Translations under genes and position numbers: made by a program
DNA from: Caprella mutica
Lineage: Eukaryota; Arthropoda; Malacostraca; Amphipoda; Caprellidae
Assembly (NCBI GenBank): GCA_947561585.1
Contig: CANNZV010001622.1
Location: forward strand, 62,001 to 126,000
Reading direction: 5' to 3'
Length of the DNA: 64,000 nucleotides
The notes under the pieces: model-generated
What the model saw: only the letters and a program-made list of their open reading frames with translations
Database searches by the model: none
What the model was told of the DNA's origin: nothing
Shown: in pieces, positions 21,725-34,372 of the stretch
How the letters are laid out: every line of letters starts with the position of its first letter
Numbering within the stretch: the stretch's first letter is position 1

Positions 21725-21939
21725 GAAGGCTTGTCGAGCTCCCTGCCTCCGTTGTTAACAACGCGGGCACACCCAAATCAATTGTAGGGTCAAAGTAGAA
21801 AATCGATCAAGAAACTATGACACCGAAAACAGACGAAGAAACCAGGTACATCACCTAGAAGAGCACCTCGAAGAGGACACACCGGATTGTAACTTCGAAG
21901 AGAGCGAAGGAGACTCGGAATGACTAGCTAGTTAGCTTG

Positions 21940-22765
21940 TCAAATACAACAGAGAAGGAAAATAGACTTAAGATTCCTACGATAGAGATAAATCTGATAA
22001 ATAAGGAAAAGAATGAAGAATTGAGTGCTCTCGTAGATAGTGGAGCTAGTGTTTCACTAGTGGCCGAGAACGTCATAATAAGTTTAGAGGAACAGGAGAA
22101 AATCGAAACTTAGAATAAAAAGGTCTTTGATGCTCAGGGTAACCTGATCCCAATAGTAGGGAAAGTCGTTATGACATTGGAAACGTTAAATGGGAAGATA
22201 TAGGGAGACTTTTTAGTCTTCAAAGACTTAAATAGAGAAAGCGTCAAAGTCTTATTAGGAATGAACATTCTAAAGCATGCTGTAATATACTTCCCACAAC
22301 AAGAGATGCATTTCGTAAAAAATCCATCACTGAGTGAATGCAATACGGAGAAAACAGTAAAAGTGATCATCAATTCGAAAACGTAGTATAATAATAGACA
22401 ACGGACTACCGGAATATGAGCATTAGAGGAAGAAGAACAGAAACTGGAAACATCGTGTAAAGATGAAGAGAACGTCGAATCGAAGGACAACAACGAAGGA
22501 GAAAATGACAGCGGTCCTCAGAAGGACATAAACATACACCTTAAGTAAGAGATATCAGTACCGAAAAATTCTGTATGTACAGTTCAAATCAAAGTAGCTA
22601 ACAAGAGGATAACGGAAAATGAAGAGTTAATCATTCATCACGGAGAACCAAAGTTCGGGTTAGTAACATCGAATGTACTAACAAAGGTAACTGACGGAAA
22701 GATATCGGTCAGTTTAACTAACGTCAATGATCACGACGTAACCCTCAGTCAAGGTACGATATTTT
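21940..22765 (+). pseudogene. Retroviral-type aspartic protease region, decayed
   Basis: The catalytic signature LVDSGAS lies at about 22038-22058 in a frame that continues some 80 codons with at least two in-frame stops (a TAG near 22110 and another near 22200). The following acidic segment is also broken by stops and ends where the 949-bp fold-back element was inserted. It would cleave the Gag-Pol polyprotein in a working copy. Identification rests on the DSG motif and on the position between gag and RT. Confidence 0.7.
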
Positions 22766-23714
22766 CGTGACCGGACAATTGCCACCCGCGGACAATTGCC
22801 ACCCAAATATTTATTATCAGTACTCTTAACTTTAAAAATGGTGATAAAATATGTATAATATTTTTGTACGATTAATTATTAATTGTATACATTATAAGAT
22901 AAAAAATTTCATTCCACATTTAATATTTTTTTATAAAATTAATTATTCCCATAGTTGATTTAATAAATTATATGTTGTTATTATACGAATTATTTCCATT
23001 ATTCAATTGATCATGTCTTTAGTTAATTGAAAATATTTTCCTTTATCAATACTATCATTAATAACAAATATCCATATTCTAGGATATCTAAGAGTTGAGA
23101 TGCTCATTGGCTTTTAAGCAGACATCCCGTACAAACCTTAATGTGATAAGTTAGTGCAGCTTCAGATTAACTAATAATCTGGGAAAAAGTTACTTGGCTT
23201 AAAATTATAGATGCGTGGTGTTTAGGAAAATGTATTAGTGTTGAAAATTCAATATATATAATTGGGTGAGTGTAAAAGAAATTATCCAGATGTAATATAA
23301 TAGAAAATAATATTTCAAAGACGTAATGCATTTGCAGTCAAGAGAGAGATGTATCCCTAAAGATTTTACACTAATTTCACATTTCTAAAAATAAACTTTA
23401 TAATTATTATGCTTGTAGATATTTCAAAATTGGTCTGAGTACACGATGACAAATTTGTAAAATTTGAAAATAATATGAAATTAGAAAACTGTGATATGTG
23501 AAATTAACATAAAAATATAAGATTTAAAAAGCACATTCAGAAACCAAATAATAATATTGTTTATCTTAAAATGTATATAATTAATAATTAATCGTACAAC
23601 AATATTATACATATTTTATCACCATTTTTAAAGTTAAGAGGCCTGATATTATTTATTTGGGTGGCAATTGTCCGGGGGGTGGCAATTATCCGCGGTTGGC
23701 AATTGTCCTAGCAC
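22766..23714. mobile_element. Fold-back element B (949 bp) inserted in pol
   Basis: Flanked by CGATATTTT at 22757-22765 and 23715-23723, a 9-bp target duplication. Both ends carry the unit GGACAATTGCCACC, two copies at left and three (one variant) at right. Beyond it the arms are inverted copies for about 80 bp (CTTAACTTTAAAAATGGTGA and onward). The centre is AT-rich without ORF. Same architecture as elements A and C. Confidence 0.85.
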
Positions 23715-23737
23715 CGATATTTTGTATCGCGTAACGA

Positions 23738-25584
23738 ATGGAGAAAGAAAACATTTATAGTGTCACCACAAATACTTCACTAGTTAAGGAACAAGAGGAA
23801 CCAAAAACCCTACCTCCAGTGCAATGGGACGATTTAACCTGCGGAGACGAAAAAATGAAAGGGAAAGTGCTCACACTACTTAATACCTACCGACAGGTAT
23901 ATTGGCTGAAGGGAGAATCTCTAGGGAATTACAGAGGACAACCGCTCGAAATTACCTTGAGAGAGAATAAGGTAATCAACAAAGCACCGTATAATATTCC
24001 TCATGCCAGACAAGGACCGTTAGACCTAGAAATTAAGGACCTACTGGAAAAAGGGGTAATACGGAAATCACACTCCAGCTACAACTCCCCGCTTATTATT
24101 GTGCGTAAACCAGGGGATGGCATACGCCCCTGCATAGATTTTAGATCTTTAAATAAGATAACTGAACCAATAACATTTCCTATTCCCAAGATATCGGATC
24201 TCCTCAACTCCCTACATCATACCCAGGTTATCTCAAATCTGGATTTAATTTCTGCTTACCATCAATGTGAAATCAAGGCAGAAGATAGACATAGAACCGC
24301 TTTCACGATGAGGAATTCGAAATACGAATTCGTAAGAGTTCCTTTTGGACTGACCTCAGTACCAGGCTATTTTAGCCGGGTAATAAATGAAGTTCTATAT
24401 GACATTCTGGGCACTCGCGCCTTGTCTTACATGGATGATATCATCATTTTCTCAAAGGATGAGGAAACTCATTTGGAAAAGGTCAGACAGTATTGGAGAA
24501 AGTGAAGGAAGCTAGTCTTAAGATTAAGGTAAACAAATGTAGTTTCTTCACCAAAAAGGTAAAATTCATGGGATATACTGTGGATGAACATGGACTAAGG
24601 ATGGATGAAGACCGAATCAAGGCAGTCAGTCAACTTCCGTACCCAAAAAAGAAGAAAGAACTACAGGCATTTCTTGGAGCTTGTAATTATTTCAGGATAT
24701 TTGTTCCTTACTTTTCAGGGATTGCCGATACGTTGTATCAACTCCTCAGAAAAGAAGTAAAGTTCGAGTTGGACGAAGAGAAGAGTGCAGCGGTGGACAA
24801 ATTAAAGGACAAGTTGTGCCACAGCCCTGTGTTAAAATTTCCTGATTTTTCTAGGGAGTTTGTTATCCACACCGATGCGTCATTGTTCGGACTGAGTGCT
24901 GCACTGATGCAAAAGGTGAAGGGGAATTTACACCCCTTATCCTATGTAAGTAAATGTCTGAGCGAAACGTAGAGAAACTATAGCGTCACTAAGCGCGAAT
25001 GTCTCGCCCTCATTTTTGCGCTGGAACACTTCAAGCATCTAATCCTACACTATGAGGTAACCGTGTTTACGGACCACCTACCCCTGCTTGGAATCCTGAA
25101 TAAAACTACGAAAGATGCTGCCATCACAAGGTGGGCACTTCTAGTACAGGAGTACCAGATTAAACTCAAATACTTACCCGTGAAGGAAAACTTATTCGCT
25201 GACTTCCTGTCCCGAATGGTGGGCATTCAGGATAATTGTGAGGAACTACGACGGGAACTGGATGATAAGCTTGTAGAGAAAATTAATAAGGTAACTGAGC
25301 AAGATACTCAAAGGGGAGAAAAAGAAGAAACGTTGCAGTCCTATATTCCCAGTAAAGTGGATTGGACAAAAGAGGAACTCAGGAAACTACAGATGACGGA
25401 TGAGAACTGCAACACACTGAAAAAGAAATTAATGTTGCGGAAAAGTGAGAGAGCAACTAAGTTAACTAATTATCGCATATTACGCGGAATTCTATTTGTA
25501 GTACGAAACGTTACCAGGGGCAACTTAGTAGATAGATATTTAATGCCTTATATACCGGACGCACTGATGCAAAGGGCTTTTTAA
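23738..25584 (+). pseudogene. Retroelement RT and RNase H, frameshifted
   Basis: Copies the element RNA into DNA. RT blocks are visible: GVIRKSHSSYNSPLIIV, the FRSLN box, the LDLISAYHQ catalytic region, VPFGL and YMDD (about 24430). A frameshift at about 24493-24505 moves the thumb and connection into a second frame (24493-24972). RNase H begins with HTDAS (about 24870). A TAG at 24970 interrupts it, and the rest, including TDHLPL and the tether before integrase, is open in 25063-25584. So the polyprotein has at least one frameshift and one stop. The layout is that of Gypsy-type pol. Confidence 0.9.
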
Positions 25585-26202
25585 ATAATTCATGATAATA
25601 CCACATCGGGTCATAGAGGCTATGATATAACTATGTTGACGTTTAGAAAGAACTTCTTTAATATTTATGAGAGTAAACTCGTACAGGAACTTAATTGACA
25701 AATGTGAACCTTGCTACCGACTTATTCGGGCCATTATCGATAACATAAAAGGGAAATAGGAACATCTTAGTATTCAGAGATTTTTACACTAGATATAATG
25801 TAGTATCATAATGCCTCTACCTAATAAAGAAACAGATAGCATCATTGACGCGCTAAGAAAAGTTATAGCACATTATGGGTCTTTCGAGGTTTTACTAAGA
25901 GATAACGCCCAAGAGTTTATTAGTGACCGGGTAAAGATGTTTTGTCGATTCTATAATATCAGAAAAAGGGAAGTGGTGCCATATCACCCAGAGTCACAGG
26001 GATTGGCGGAAAGAATAAATAGGGAAGTGACTAAACTCTTAAGAACCTACGGTCACACTTTAGCCACACAAGACTGGGATGAATTACTTCCAGTCATTCA
26101 GTTGACTCTCAACAGTACCTACAATGCATCTTTATGGGGAATCTCCTTTCTTTGCATTGTATGGTTATGATAGTCCTACAGAAGCACTTACTCAACCTCG
26201 CT
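25585..26202 (+). pseudogene. Integrase, N-terminal part, broken
   Basis: Inserts element DNA in the host genome. A zinc-binding H-H pair lies near 25590-25615 and a C-x2-C pair at about 25707-25718. The first catalytic block appears degraded (stops near 25755 and 25800), while the second aspartate (RDNAQEF) and the glutamate (SQGLAERINRE) are in the open stretch 25811-26170. A frame change near 26120 precedes the point where the hAT-ended insertion splits the gene. The remainder resumes at 36188. Confidence 0.85.
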
Positions 26203-27632
26203 CAGGGGCGTATCAAGGATTCGGTCAAGGGGGGGGGGGGCACTTTTCAAAAAATTTGACGTTTCTGAAAAAGTCTACGGATAATTCTCAGACTGGTCAG
26301 TTATTTCAATTGCTTTGAACATGCTTACACTGTGTTCCGTCAGAAGCGTCATTTTTTAAATTAAGAAATAGGAGGACGTCATTATGTTCATAAAGTATAA
26401 AGAATGGATTTTATCCTATCAATATTAGCATTTTTCTTAAACCTTAAAAATGCTTTCGAATTTGAGAAGAAATGCATTGTCCTGTACTCTGTAGTTTGCC
26501 AAAACACCGTCTTCTTCAACAGTATGTCAAAAATTCATGCTTCACTCCATGACAAGTTGAAGGGTGGCTAAATCATACTAACTGAAAAAGTTCACAAGGG
26601 TTCGTGGTCTATTAAATGAAACTGGTTCTATTTACAAGAAAAGCAAATGATAAGAAAACCAAAATGAACAGAAACAGTGATTCAGGAGGTGAAGAGTTTC
26701 CATGAAGAACCCCCCATAACCCCCAGTTTCTCAGCAGATTTCACCAACCATAACTCCGTTGTGGAGGATCGTCAGGAACACTAATGAAAATCCCTGAAAT
26801 ATCAACGGAATAAATTATAGGTATGATGCTAAGGTAATATCTTTGTTTCCATTATTAATTAACTGGATCTAATCTTGCATGCATTCCTTGATGATGATGG
26901 CAACTTGTTAATGGTGTTTCATATCTCAGATTGCTAAATGACATTATTTGGTGCTAGTTTGTTATGGGATCTATTTAGAATTTATTAGCAGATATAAAAG
27001 ATACAAACAGGTATACGAGATACCAAATATATATATAGTATTTTATTTCCTTAAATAATTGTATACCATTTACATATGCAAAGCCTTATTATGGAAATAC
27101 TTCAAGAAAATATCGTTATATAAACTACATCCTACCAAACTTATTTGAATATAAAGTAAAAATAAGCAATTAATATATGTTTTTTTTAACTTTTAATGCA
27201 TTGTGACAGTATTATCTCGTCTATATTGTTTGTTTTGTATAACAGCTACTTGAAAAGAAAAATTATCATAATTATTAAAATAAAAACAAATAAAATATAT
27301 TATCAGATCACATTAACCTCCCAGATCGCATACCAAACTGGCACCCATTATTTGGCCCATACTGCATCTGGTTCTTCACTTTGGTGGATGCAAGACTGCG
27401 CTCCACTACATAGAACAAATGCAGTTCTAGAATTTCACATTGAAAAGGTTAAAGGTCGATTCATTAGCAGAAGAACGGATAATTCCTGGCCAGCACATAA
27501 TCAATATCACAACCCTTTGGATTTTCACTTCTTGGCTGCTGCACAAACTCGAGTTTATATATGAAAAATAATATTCCATTGTGTCTCTTATACAAAGTGT
27601 TTAAAGTTTCGCTGAAAGGAATAACCCGGAGA

Positions 27633-28764
27633 CCCCCACGACCTCCTCATGCCAACAAACACCTCGGTACACACCCTTACATATGCGGATGATGTCACCA
27701 TCATGTCGCAACACCCCAAACACGAGACCGCAGCCAACAATTTACAAACATACATCTACTCACTAGAAAACTGACTAGAAACAAACAGACTAAAGGTCTC
27801 CGCAAACAAATCCTCCCTCACACTCATCTCCCCACATAACCGTGAATACAATACCCATCCATAACACTCAACAACAATCCCCTTCCCATTACAAAACACG
27901 CCTAAAATCCTTGGAGTCACACTTGACCGCGGCATGACGTTTAAACACCACATTAATGACACCAACAACAGAGCCAAAAACAGACTGAACGTCATGCGCG
28001 CCCTCACTCACACTACTTACGGACACTCCAAGGAAGACACAACAACACTATATACAAACAGTTCATAAAACTCATCCTCACATACGCGCACACAGCTTGC
28101 TCACCTGACACAGCCAACACACACCTACACAAACTCCAGCGTACACAAAACACGGCACTCCGGATCGCCACCGGTTGCACACAAACAACACCCACAACAC
28201 ACCTCCACGAGGAAACACGAGTCCTTCCGCTTGCTACACACATGGATATGAGGGGTAAACACTTCTACACCTCCACACTAAGCCCCTCTCATCCATTACA
28301 CTACATGCAAATTGAGTGAAGGACTCCACGAAACATTCACCTTACACCAGCCACACACTACAGAAACATCTTTAATACTCTCCCAGACACCCCACCCAAC
28401 ACTTCACTACAAAGACATATACACACCACACTCACAGACAGAGCTATTTCCTCCTTACCAGCTAACTCCCTCCTAGGAGTTAGGCCTCTTCCTATGGACT
28501 CCAGTGAGTTTTCACCTCTTGCGTGGACATCAGCCTTCTCTCCCTTCTTACAAACACAGAATTGTGAGGGCGGACTCGGATCTGTGTGATTACTGTTCCA
28601 CGGATCCGGGAACTATCTCCCACATTCTCACACAATGCCCAACACTACAACAACATCAGACCACACACAACACACACTCACTGGAGCATCTGTGAACCCG
28701 CGTTTACTCGGTTGCCCCCTGCTCCCTGAGGATCGGGGGGGGGGGGGCTAAACAACAACAACAA
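27633..28764 (+). mobile_element. 5'-truncated LINE inside the mariner relic
   Basis: Target duplication AACCCGGAG(A) is seen at 27623-27632 and 28763-28771, and the 3' tail is (AAC)n at 28750-28764 after a G run. The sequence is strikingly A/C-rich on this strand compared with its host, so it is a younger arrival. Confidence 0.85.
27640..28700 (+). pseudogene. LINE reverse transcriptase C-terminal fragment
   Basis: It begins just before the catalytic YADD (LTYADDVTIMSQHPK, about 27683) and continues through the thumb (LKVSANKSSLTLIS, PKILGVTLDRGMTFKHHIN) with at least three in-frame stops. After a frameshift near 28500, the C-terminal zinc-knuckle-like segment CDYC...H...C (LCDYCSTDPGTISHILTQCP) is in 28504-28695. 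Motif order fits I/R1/Jockey-related LINEs; clade unresolved. The fingers and endonuclease are absent because of 5' truncation. Confidence 0.8.
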
Positions 28765-29030
28765 CCCGGAGGAGACCCCTAAGAAATTTGAAAGAATGTT
28801 TCGAAGTTTGCTTCGTTCTGTCTTCAGGATGGAGGAGGTCATTTTCAACAACTTCTGTAGGGCCACAGGAGATGTGGTTCATATGATATAGCCATATGTA
28901 TAGGACAATAAATGTTTAATAATAATACTTTCTTTTCCATCAATGTGGTGTATCTATGATGACAGTTGATGCATTAGAAGTGATTCTAATTCGCAATTTA
29001 AACATGTCGTTTCTGATGGAACACATGTGT

Positions 29031-29177
29031 CAGTGAATGTATTGTAATGTATAGTCCATAAGCTGTATATCAAGTATAGACTGGTAGTTATTAACTGGTA
29101 TAGACTGGTAGTTATTAACTTAATTACAATATTCAATCATTGGCAGCAGCAAAAATAATCAAAACCATATACTGCTA
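29031..29177. other. Centre of the palindrome
   Basis: A 147-bp spacer between the two inverted mariner relics, containing a 21-bp tandem duplication, TATAGACTGGTAGTTATTAA at about 29076 and 29099. No gene. Confidence 0.6.
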
Positions 29178-30429
29178 CACTGTGTTTCATCAGATAACGT
29201 AATTTTTAATTGCGAATTAGAAGCACTTAAAAATAAGTCAAATGCCATTATAGATGCATCACTTGGAAGGAAAAAGGAAGGATTTTTATTATTATTAAAC
29301 ATTTATTGTCTTATATCATATGAGGCACGCTTCAGAACACAGAACATTTTTGCATACTTTCTTGAGAGTCTTATTGTTACATTTTTGAGCGGAGATTTGA
29401 GCACATTGTATAAGAGACTCATTTGAATATGTCTATTTATATATAAACTTATAGACTCTAGTTTGTGCAGCAAGTCAAAGGGTTGTAAGTCCAAAGGGTT
29501 GAGATCCGGACTGTGTTCTGACCAGGAATTTTATTTCCGTACTTCTGCTAATCCCTTGACCTCGAAACTTTTCTTTAAATTCTAGAGCTGCATTTGTGCA
29601 ATGTGGTCTTGCATCCACCAAAGTGAAGAAGTTGCAGGCTGGGCCAAATAATGTGCTGGAGCAATCAGAGTTTTGAAAACCATTAACTGGTAACAAGTTG
29701 CCATATTCGTTAAGGAATGCTTGAACAACCCGGGCAAGAAGGTTTTATTCCTGGGATATTCCCTTAATATCTACAATATTCCCTCCTAGTCTGCACTCAC
29801 AGTTTGATGAAGAAGGGATATTCCTGTAACAATAATATTGGATAGTATTCAAATTCTTATACGAGGGAATATTCCAGGAATATTGGAGAGTTACAGTATT
29901 CGGTCAGATATCATCCTAGGATATTCAGGGAATATCATATTTCTAAAGTATTCCATACGAAACAAATTGGGATATTCTTGGAATATATATTTTTGATAGC
30001 ATTCCATTCTGAATATCCCATAAATATCCCAAGAATTATCAAGCTAGTTACGTATAATAGTATTCCCAAAAATAAAACGAAGGAATATCCCTGGAACGTT
30101 TGGGATCTACAGTATTCTTAGTGAAACAATGACAGAATGTAACAGGAATCGAATGAAAAATTTTACTTCCTAAGAAATACTTTTGAATATCCCTGGAATT
30201 ATATCAATAATTTTGATAAGGAATATATCCCATTGGGTTATATGAAGGAATGTTCCTGGAAGATGGGAAATTTAAAGTAGGTATGTATGTCAAACAACAA
30301 AGGAATGTCAATTGAATCGAACGATGATTTTTTCTATTTCCTTAGAATTTGGTTGTCTAATTTGAAAACTAAGAAACGTGGGTTTGTGAGATGTTGTAAT
30401 TTGGATTTCATAAGTTCTCTTTTAATTTT

Positions 30430-30710
30430 TACCATCTATATAATTTTTAACGCTACTTGTAGTTTTAGAAGATAGCGCAAGAGTTAAGCTCTTCAACTAT
30501 GTCTATGAGGTGTTAGATTTCCGTGTTAGGTGTGTGCTTCCATCTTCATCTTACATTCATACAAAACTCTTTCACAGAGCTTTTCTGCATCAATGAGCAT
30601 TGTCACTGACTTCTGATGAGACTTCTTCTAAAATTCACTTTTCTTTATGGTTGCTTCTTCCAGTCTCTTGTATTTCAAAACGTCATCGATATGGCATTTT
30701 GTTCTTAAGC
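30430..30710 (-). repeat. Interspersed repeat family X copy
   Basis: On the minus strand it shows TACAAGAGACTGGAAGAAGC, CAATGCTCATTGATGCAGAA and CTAAAACTACAAGTAGCGTT in the same order as the copies at 41240 and 49340. Confidence 0.75.
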
Positions 30711-31122
30711 AGATACTAAACCACCAAGTGAATTAAAAATATCGATCTAAATGAATAGAGTTTCAGATGAGCAAATTAAATGCTGGCTCCCTATTAGAAA
30801 TTAGTAGTACCTACAAAAATTACTTATTTCGTTTTTATGAAATCCGAAACTAGTTAAAGTTGCGAATCAGGTACCCAGAATAATTTTTATCCAATTTAGT
30901 TTTCGCCTTGCAGCAGTGCAGTTCAGACGTTATAGACGGGCTATAAGAGACAGTAGTTAAGTTAGTGTCAATTCAAGAAAAAAAGAAGTTAGTATTGTGA
31001 TTGCAAATGTTTAACGAATGTACACCATTCTTTATATTTTATCAACAGCAGTTATCACTCAACTATTTTGAATTTTAGTTTAAAGTTAAGTATTGATATC
31101 TGGTGATAACGGAATAAGAGTA

Positions 31123-31352
31123 GGGTCAAGTAGTTAAATTGCGACACACTAACTAACTGCGGCCTCTAACAACATACACATCATAGCTTCAAAACACACG
31201 TTATAAACTTAGATTAACAAATTATAGCATGCACTGTACTTCTTTTGATAAATATGCAACATTTTAATGTTATTTCGGTTCAAAATGTTTTTAGACTCTC
31301 TTGAGAGTGCCGCAATTAAAAATTAAAGTGCCGTAATTTACCTGCATGACCC
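31123..31352. mobile_element. 230-bp TA-flanked MITE
   Basis: Between TA at 31121-31122 and 31353-31354. Ends GGGTCAAGTAGTTAAATTGCGACAC-like (left) and GGGTCATGCAGGTAAATTAC (inverse of right). Same length and TA flanks as the MITE at 9622-9851, with a loosely similar GGGT...AAATT end. From 31355 to 32730 I see no gene; a short inverted pair near 32659-32701 (GTAGCC...GGCTAC) is minor. Confidence 0.7.
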
Positions 31353-32799
31353 TACTTACCCTAGCTATACTTACCGTGCTATTTTAGTTTGTAGGCCTAT
31401 AACTATTCAATGTATATTTAGTTTATACTTTGATTGTAAATGGATTCACTATGTTAATTTATATTATGAAATGTTTATAAATATTTAGCTATAACCTAGG
31501 TTAAACAATACATATTCTCTAGCCTCTGTAAGTGAAATATAAAATTTCATTAAATCATTTCTTCAAGTGACCTGTCCTTTTACTGACTAGAGTTTAATAG
31601 TAAAATTTTAAAAGTACCAATAATGATATTCAGTATTAATAATATTCATAGTAGCTTTTCTTCGTTCATGAGCCCATTCTTGTTTTACTTATATTTGATT
31701 TTTTTTTACTTTTTTGACCCATATTGTTTCTCAAAAACTTTTTTCCTATCTAAATCTGTATTCCCTATAAGATCAACTTTTTCATCTCTTAAAATTTGAA
31801 AGAATAATTTCATTTATGGATTAACTAATTGAATACAGGTTATTGATAAATGATGACTAATTATTTTATTTCTCCGTAGGTACCACTGTGGTTGGCTAAG
31901 GTTGGCTTAAGAAGTTACAAATCTAGAGACATATCCTCTTCATTTCATTGTGTGTACTATATAGTATGAAGCGCGTGCTCTAAAACTATAGCTGCACTGA
32001 CACCACTATATTCACTTCATAAGTTCATAGTAGAGAATATGAAGGAATTTAAGATTAATGACAAAATTAATTGCTCGATTGGATAAATTTGCTCCACGTT
32101 AATTAAACAACCAAATACAAGACTTTGTACTATATAGTTGTCACACAGGAAAGTGGCACATGTAAGCTACGCTACCACCAATTGATTGTAGTAGTCAATA
32201 ATTTTGCAAAAAGAAACGATAGTACTGTTGAGTGTTGTCTGCATTAACAGATGGAAGAGGAAAATGAGAAGTTGATAGTAAGTGAAACCTGTGAGCCTTT
32301 CTTAATAAAAATTGAAAACTTTGCAAGTGAAAAGTACAACCATGGCACTATAGAATAAGTGAGAAATATCTATTGATAAATAATGACAGCTAATAGATTG
32401 AGCCTTTATAACATGTAAAAAAGTTGCATAGGAATTAATTTATGTTTAATTATTTTAAGCCCTTTCTAAATCATGTGCTATTTGATATTATAATAAAATG
32501 ATTGACGTATGTTTAGTTTCTTTCATTCCATACTAATACAAACGGGCAATAGTGGAAATGCCTAGATTTAAATAATGTGTCCTGTAATTAAAGTTTTAAT
32601 ATTCGTAGATTTTTTATACGAAGTTATTTGTTCACGGTACACTTCTTGGTGTGTAGCCATGTGACAATTGAGTTATGCACTCAAGTAAGTTACACGGCTA
32701 CTTGTAGTCTCAGTTATTTAATTTCATTTATTCCCTCCTTTTGAATTACTTATTCCATTGATATTCCTTCATCGTGGCCTCTTCTTCTGGATGTTTTAT

Positions 32800-33560
32800 T
32801 CCATTGTTATTCCTTTTTCCTTTGGATGACCTAGTCCATAGGTAATCTCTAAATATTCCCTCTTCCCTTGGTCCCTTGGATGACTTACTCCATAGGTATT
32901 CCTTCAATATTCCCTCTTCCTTTAGTTGTCTTATTCCATAGGTATTCCTTCAATATTCCCTCTTACTTTAGATGTCTCATTCCATAGGTATTCCTTCAAT
33001 ATTCCCTCTTCCTTTAGATGTCTCATTCCATAGGTATTCCTTCAATATTTCCTCTTACTTTGGATATCTCATTCCATAGGTATTCTTTCAATATTCCCTC
33101 TTCCTTTAGTTGTCTCATTCCATAGGTATTCCTTCAATATTCCCTCTTACTTTGGATGTCTCATTCCATAGGTATTCCTTCAATATTCCCTCTTCCTTTA
33201 GATGTCTCATTCCATAGGTATTCCTTCAATATTCCCTCTTACTTTGGATATCTCATTCCATAGGTATTCTTTCAATATTCCCTCTTCCTTTAGATGTCTC
33301 ATTCCATATGTATTCCTTCAATATTCCCTCTTACTTTGGATATCTCATTCCATATGTATTCTTTCAATATTCCCTCTTCCTTTAGATGTCTCATTCCATA
33401 GGTATTCCTTCAATATTCCCTCTTACTTTGGATATCTCATTCCATAGGTATTCTTTCAAAATTCCCTCTTCCTTTAGATGTCTCATTCCATAGGTATTCC
33501 TTCAATATTCCCTCTTACTTTGGATGTCTTATTCCATTGGCATTCCTTCATTATTCCATT
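32800..33560. repeat. 46-bp satellite with a 92-bp dimer pattern
   Basis: Unit TCTCATTCCATAGGTATTCC plus TTCAATATTCCCTCTTACTT and GGATG. Starts at 32975 and 33021 confirm 46 bp. Two alternating forms (CCTTTAGATGTCTC and ACTTTGGATATCTC) give a 92-bp higher order through most of the array. Flanking sequence from 32730 and to 33700 is degenerate material of the same kind. An 81-codon open frame inside is an artefact. Confidence 0.9.
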
Positions 33561-34372
33561 GAACTTCGTCTCCGTGATTCCCTAGATTTTCCCTTGTAAT
33601 TTATGGGACTATTCCATAAAATTGTCAAAAAATTGCATTCCCTGAATATCAAAAAATGATCATCATGGAATATTCCGAGAAGGTTTTGGGAATATCCATT
33701 TTTACCGCGGGAATTGGAACCATTCCATTAATAATTGCCACGAAGATCATTACCTTAGCATCATACCTATCATTTGTTTTCCAGATATTTGAAGTATTTT
33801 CATTCTTATTTTTTCGATGTGTTTAACTACTCGTCTGTCCAAACGATTCAATTGGCAATGTTTGTTGGTTGCTGCATAATACACTCACAAAACCGCTATT
33901 TATGTGCTTTCCGTTAATGGTCGAACTGAAGTTCAATGATAAAAACGGAAACTAAGTGAATGTATGACGATCCTCCACCACGTGGTTTTGGTGTGGATGA
34001 AATCTGTTGAACAGCTTTTCTGAGAGAAAAACTAGGGGTTTCTTCATAGAATCTCTTCACCTCGTGAATCACTGTTTGTGTTCTTTTTGGTTTTGTTTTC
34101 AGTTGCTTTTTCTTGTGAATAGAACCAGTTTCATTGAATAGACCACGAACTCTTGTGAATTTTTTCAAGTGGTAAGATTTAGCCACCCTTCCATTTATCT
34201 TGGGAAAGCATGAATTTTCGGTGTACTGTTGAAGAAGAGGGTGTTTTTGGCAAACTACAGAGTACAGGACGATGCATTTCTTCTCAAATTTAAAAACATT
34301 TTTAAATTGTAAAACAATGCTAATATTTATAGGGTGATAGAAATCCACTCTCTATGGACAAAATGGCTTATA

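Larger units (their letters stand above)
26404..28891 (+). pseudogene. Mariner-type (D-D spacing 41) transposase relic
   Basis: N-terminal helix-turn-helix part at 26404-26780 (EFEKKCIVLYSVVCQ, later RKPK and TVIQEVK) has several stops. The middle is poorly preserved. The catalytic end at 27330-27560 shows WWMQDCAPLH and NPLDFHF; counting bases gives 41 codons between the two aspartates (27394 and 27520), the DD41D spacing reported for rosa-type mariners. The C-terminal tail (MFRSLLRSVFRMEEVIFNNF) resumes after the LINE and stops at 28889-28891. Inactive. Confidence 0.75.
26325..29030 (+). mobile_element. Mariner-type relic, left arm
   Basis: Ends carry TGTTCCGTCAGAAGCG (about 26333) and the inverse CGTTTCTGATGGAACA (about 29009). 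It contains a decayed transposase split by a LINE at 27633-28764. The same element occurs in inverted orientation in the right arm. Confidence 0.75.
29729..33711. mobile_element. CCC-ended satellite-bearing element (3,983 bp)
   Basis: Ends CCCGGGCAAGAAGGTTTTAT and, inverted, CCCGCGGTAAAAATGG. The left-arm mariner copy provides an empty site: its sequence is continuous where this one is interrupted, which fixes both ends to within a few bases. Flanks are AA on both sides, a possible 2-bp duplication. The left 550 bp and right 1 kb consist of GGAATATTCC-type words; the middle (30.3-32.7 kb) holds repeat family X, a 230-bp MITE and AT-rich DNA without a gene. Confidence 0.75.
29311..34348 (-). 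pseudogene. Mariner-type transposase relic, interrupted
   Basis: Minus strand. The N-terminal part (33914-34348) has CIVLYSVVCQKHPLLQQY, a helix-turn-helix with TRVRGLFNETGSIHKKKQ, and TQTVIHEVKRFYEE, leading to SLRKAVQQISST. The catalytic part (29475-29696) has lost the first residues of the QD motif (TLVDARPHCTNAALEF) and the SPDLNPLD region is degraded (QSGSQPFGL). The tail ends at a TAA near 29311. The 3,983-bp element sits between the two parts. Alignment to the left-arm copy shows the uninterrupted site. Inactive. Confidence 0.7.

Noticed and set aside
33202..33447. 81-codon plus ORF
   Set aside because: Translation of the 46-bp satellite.
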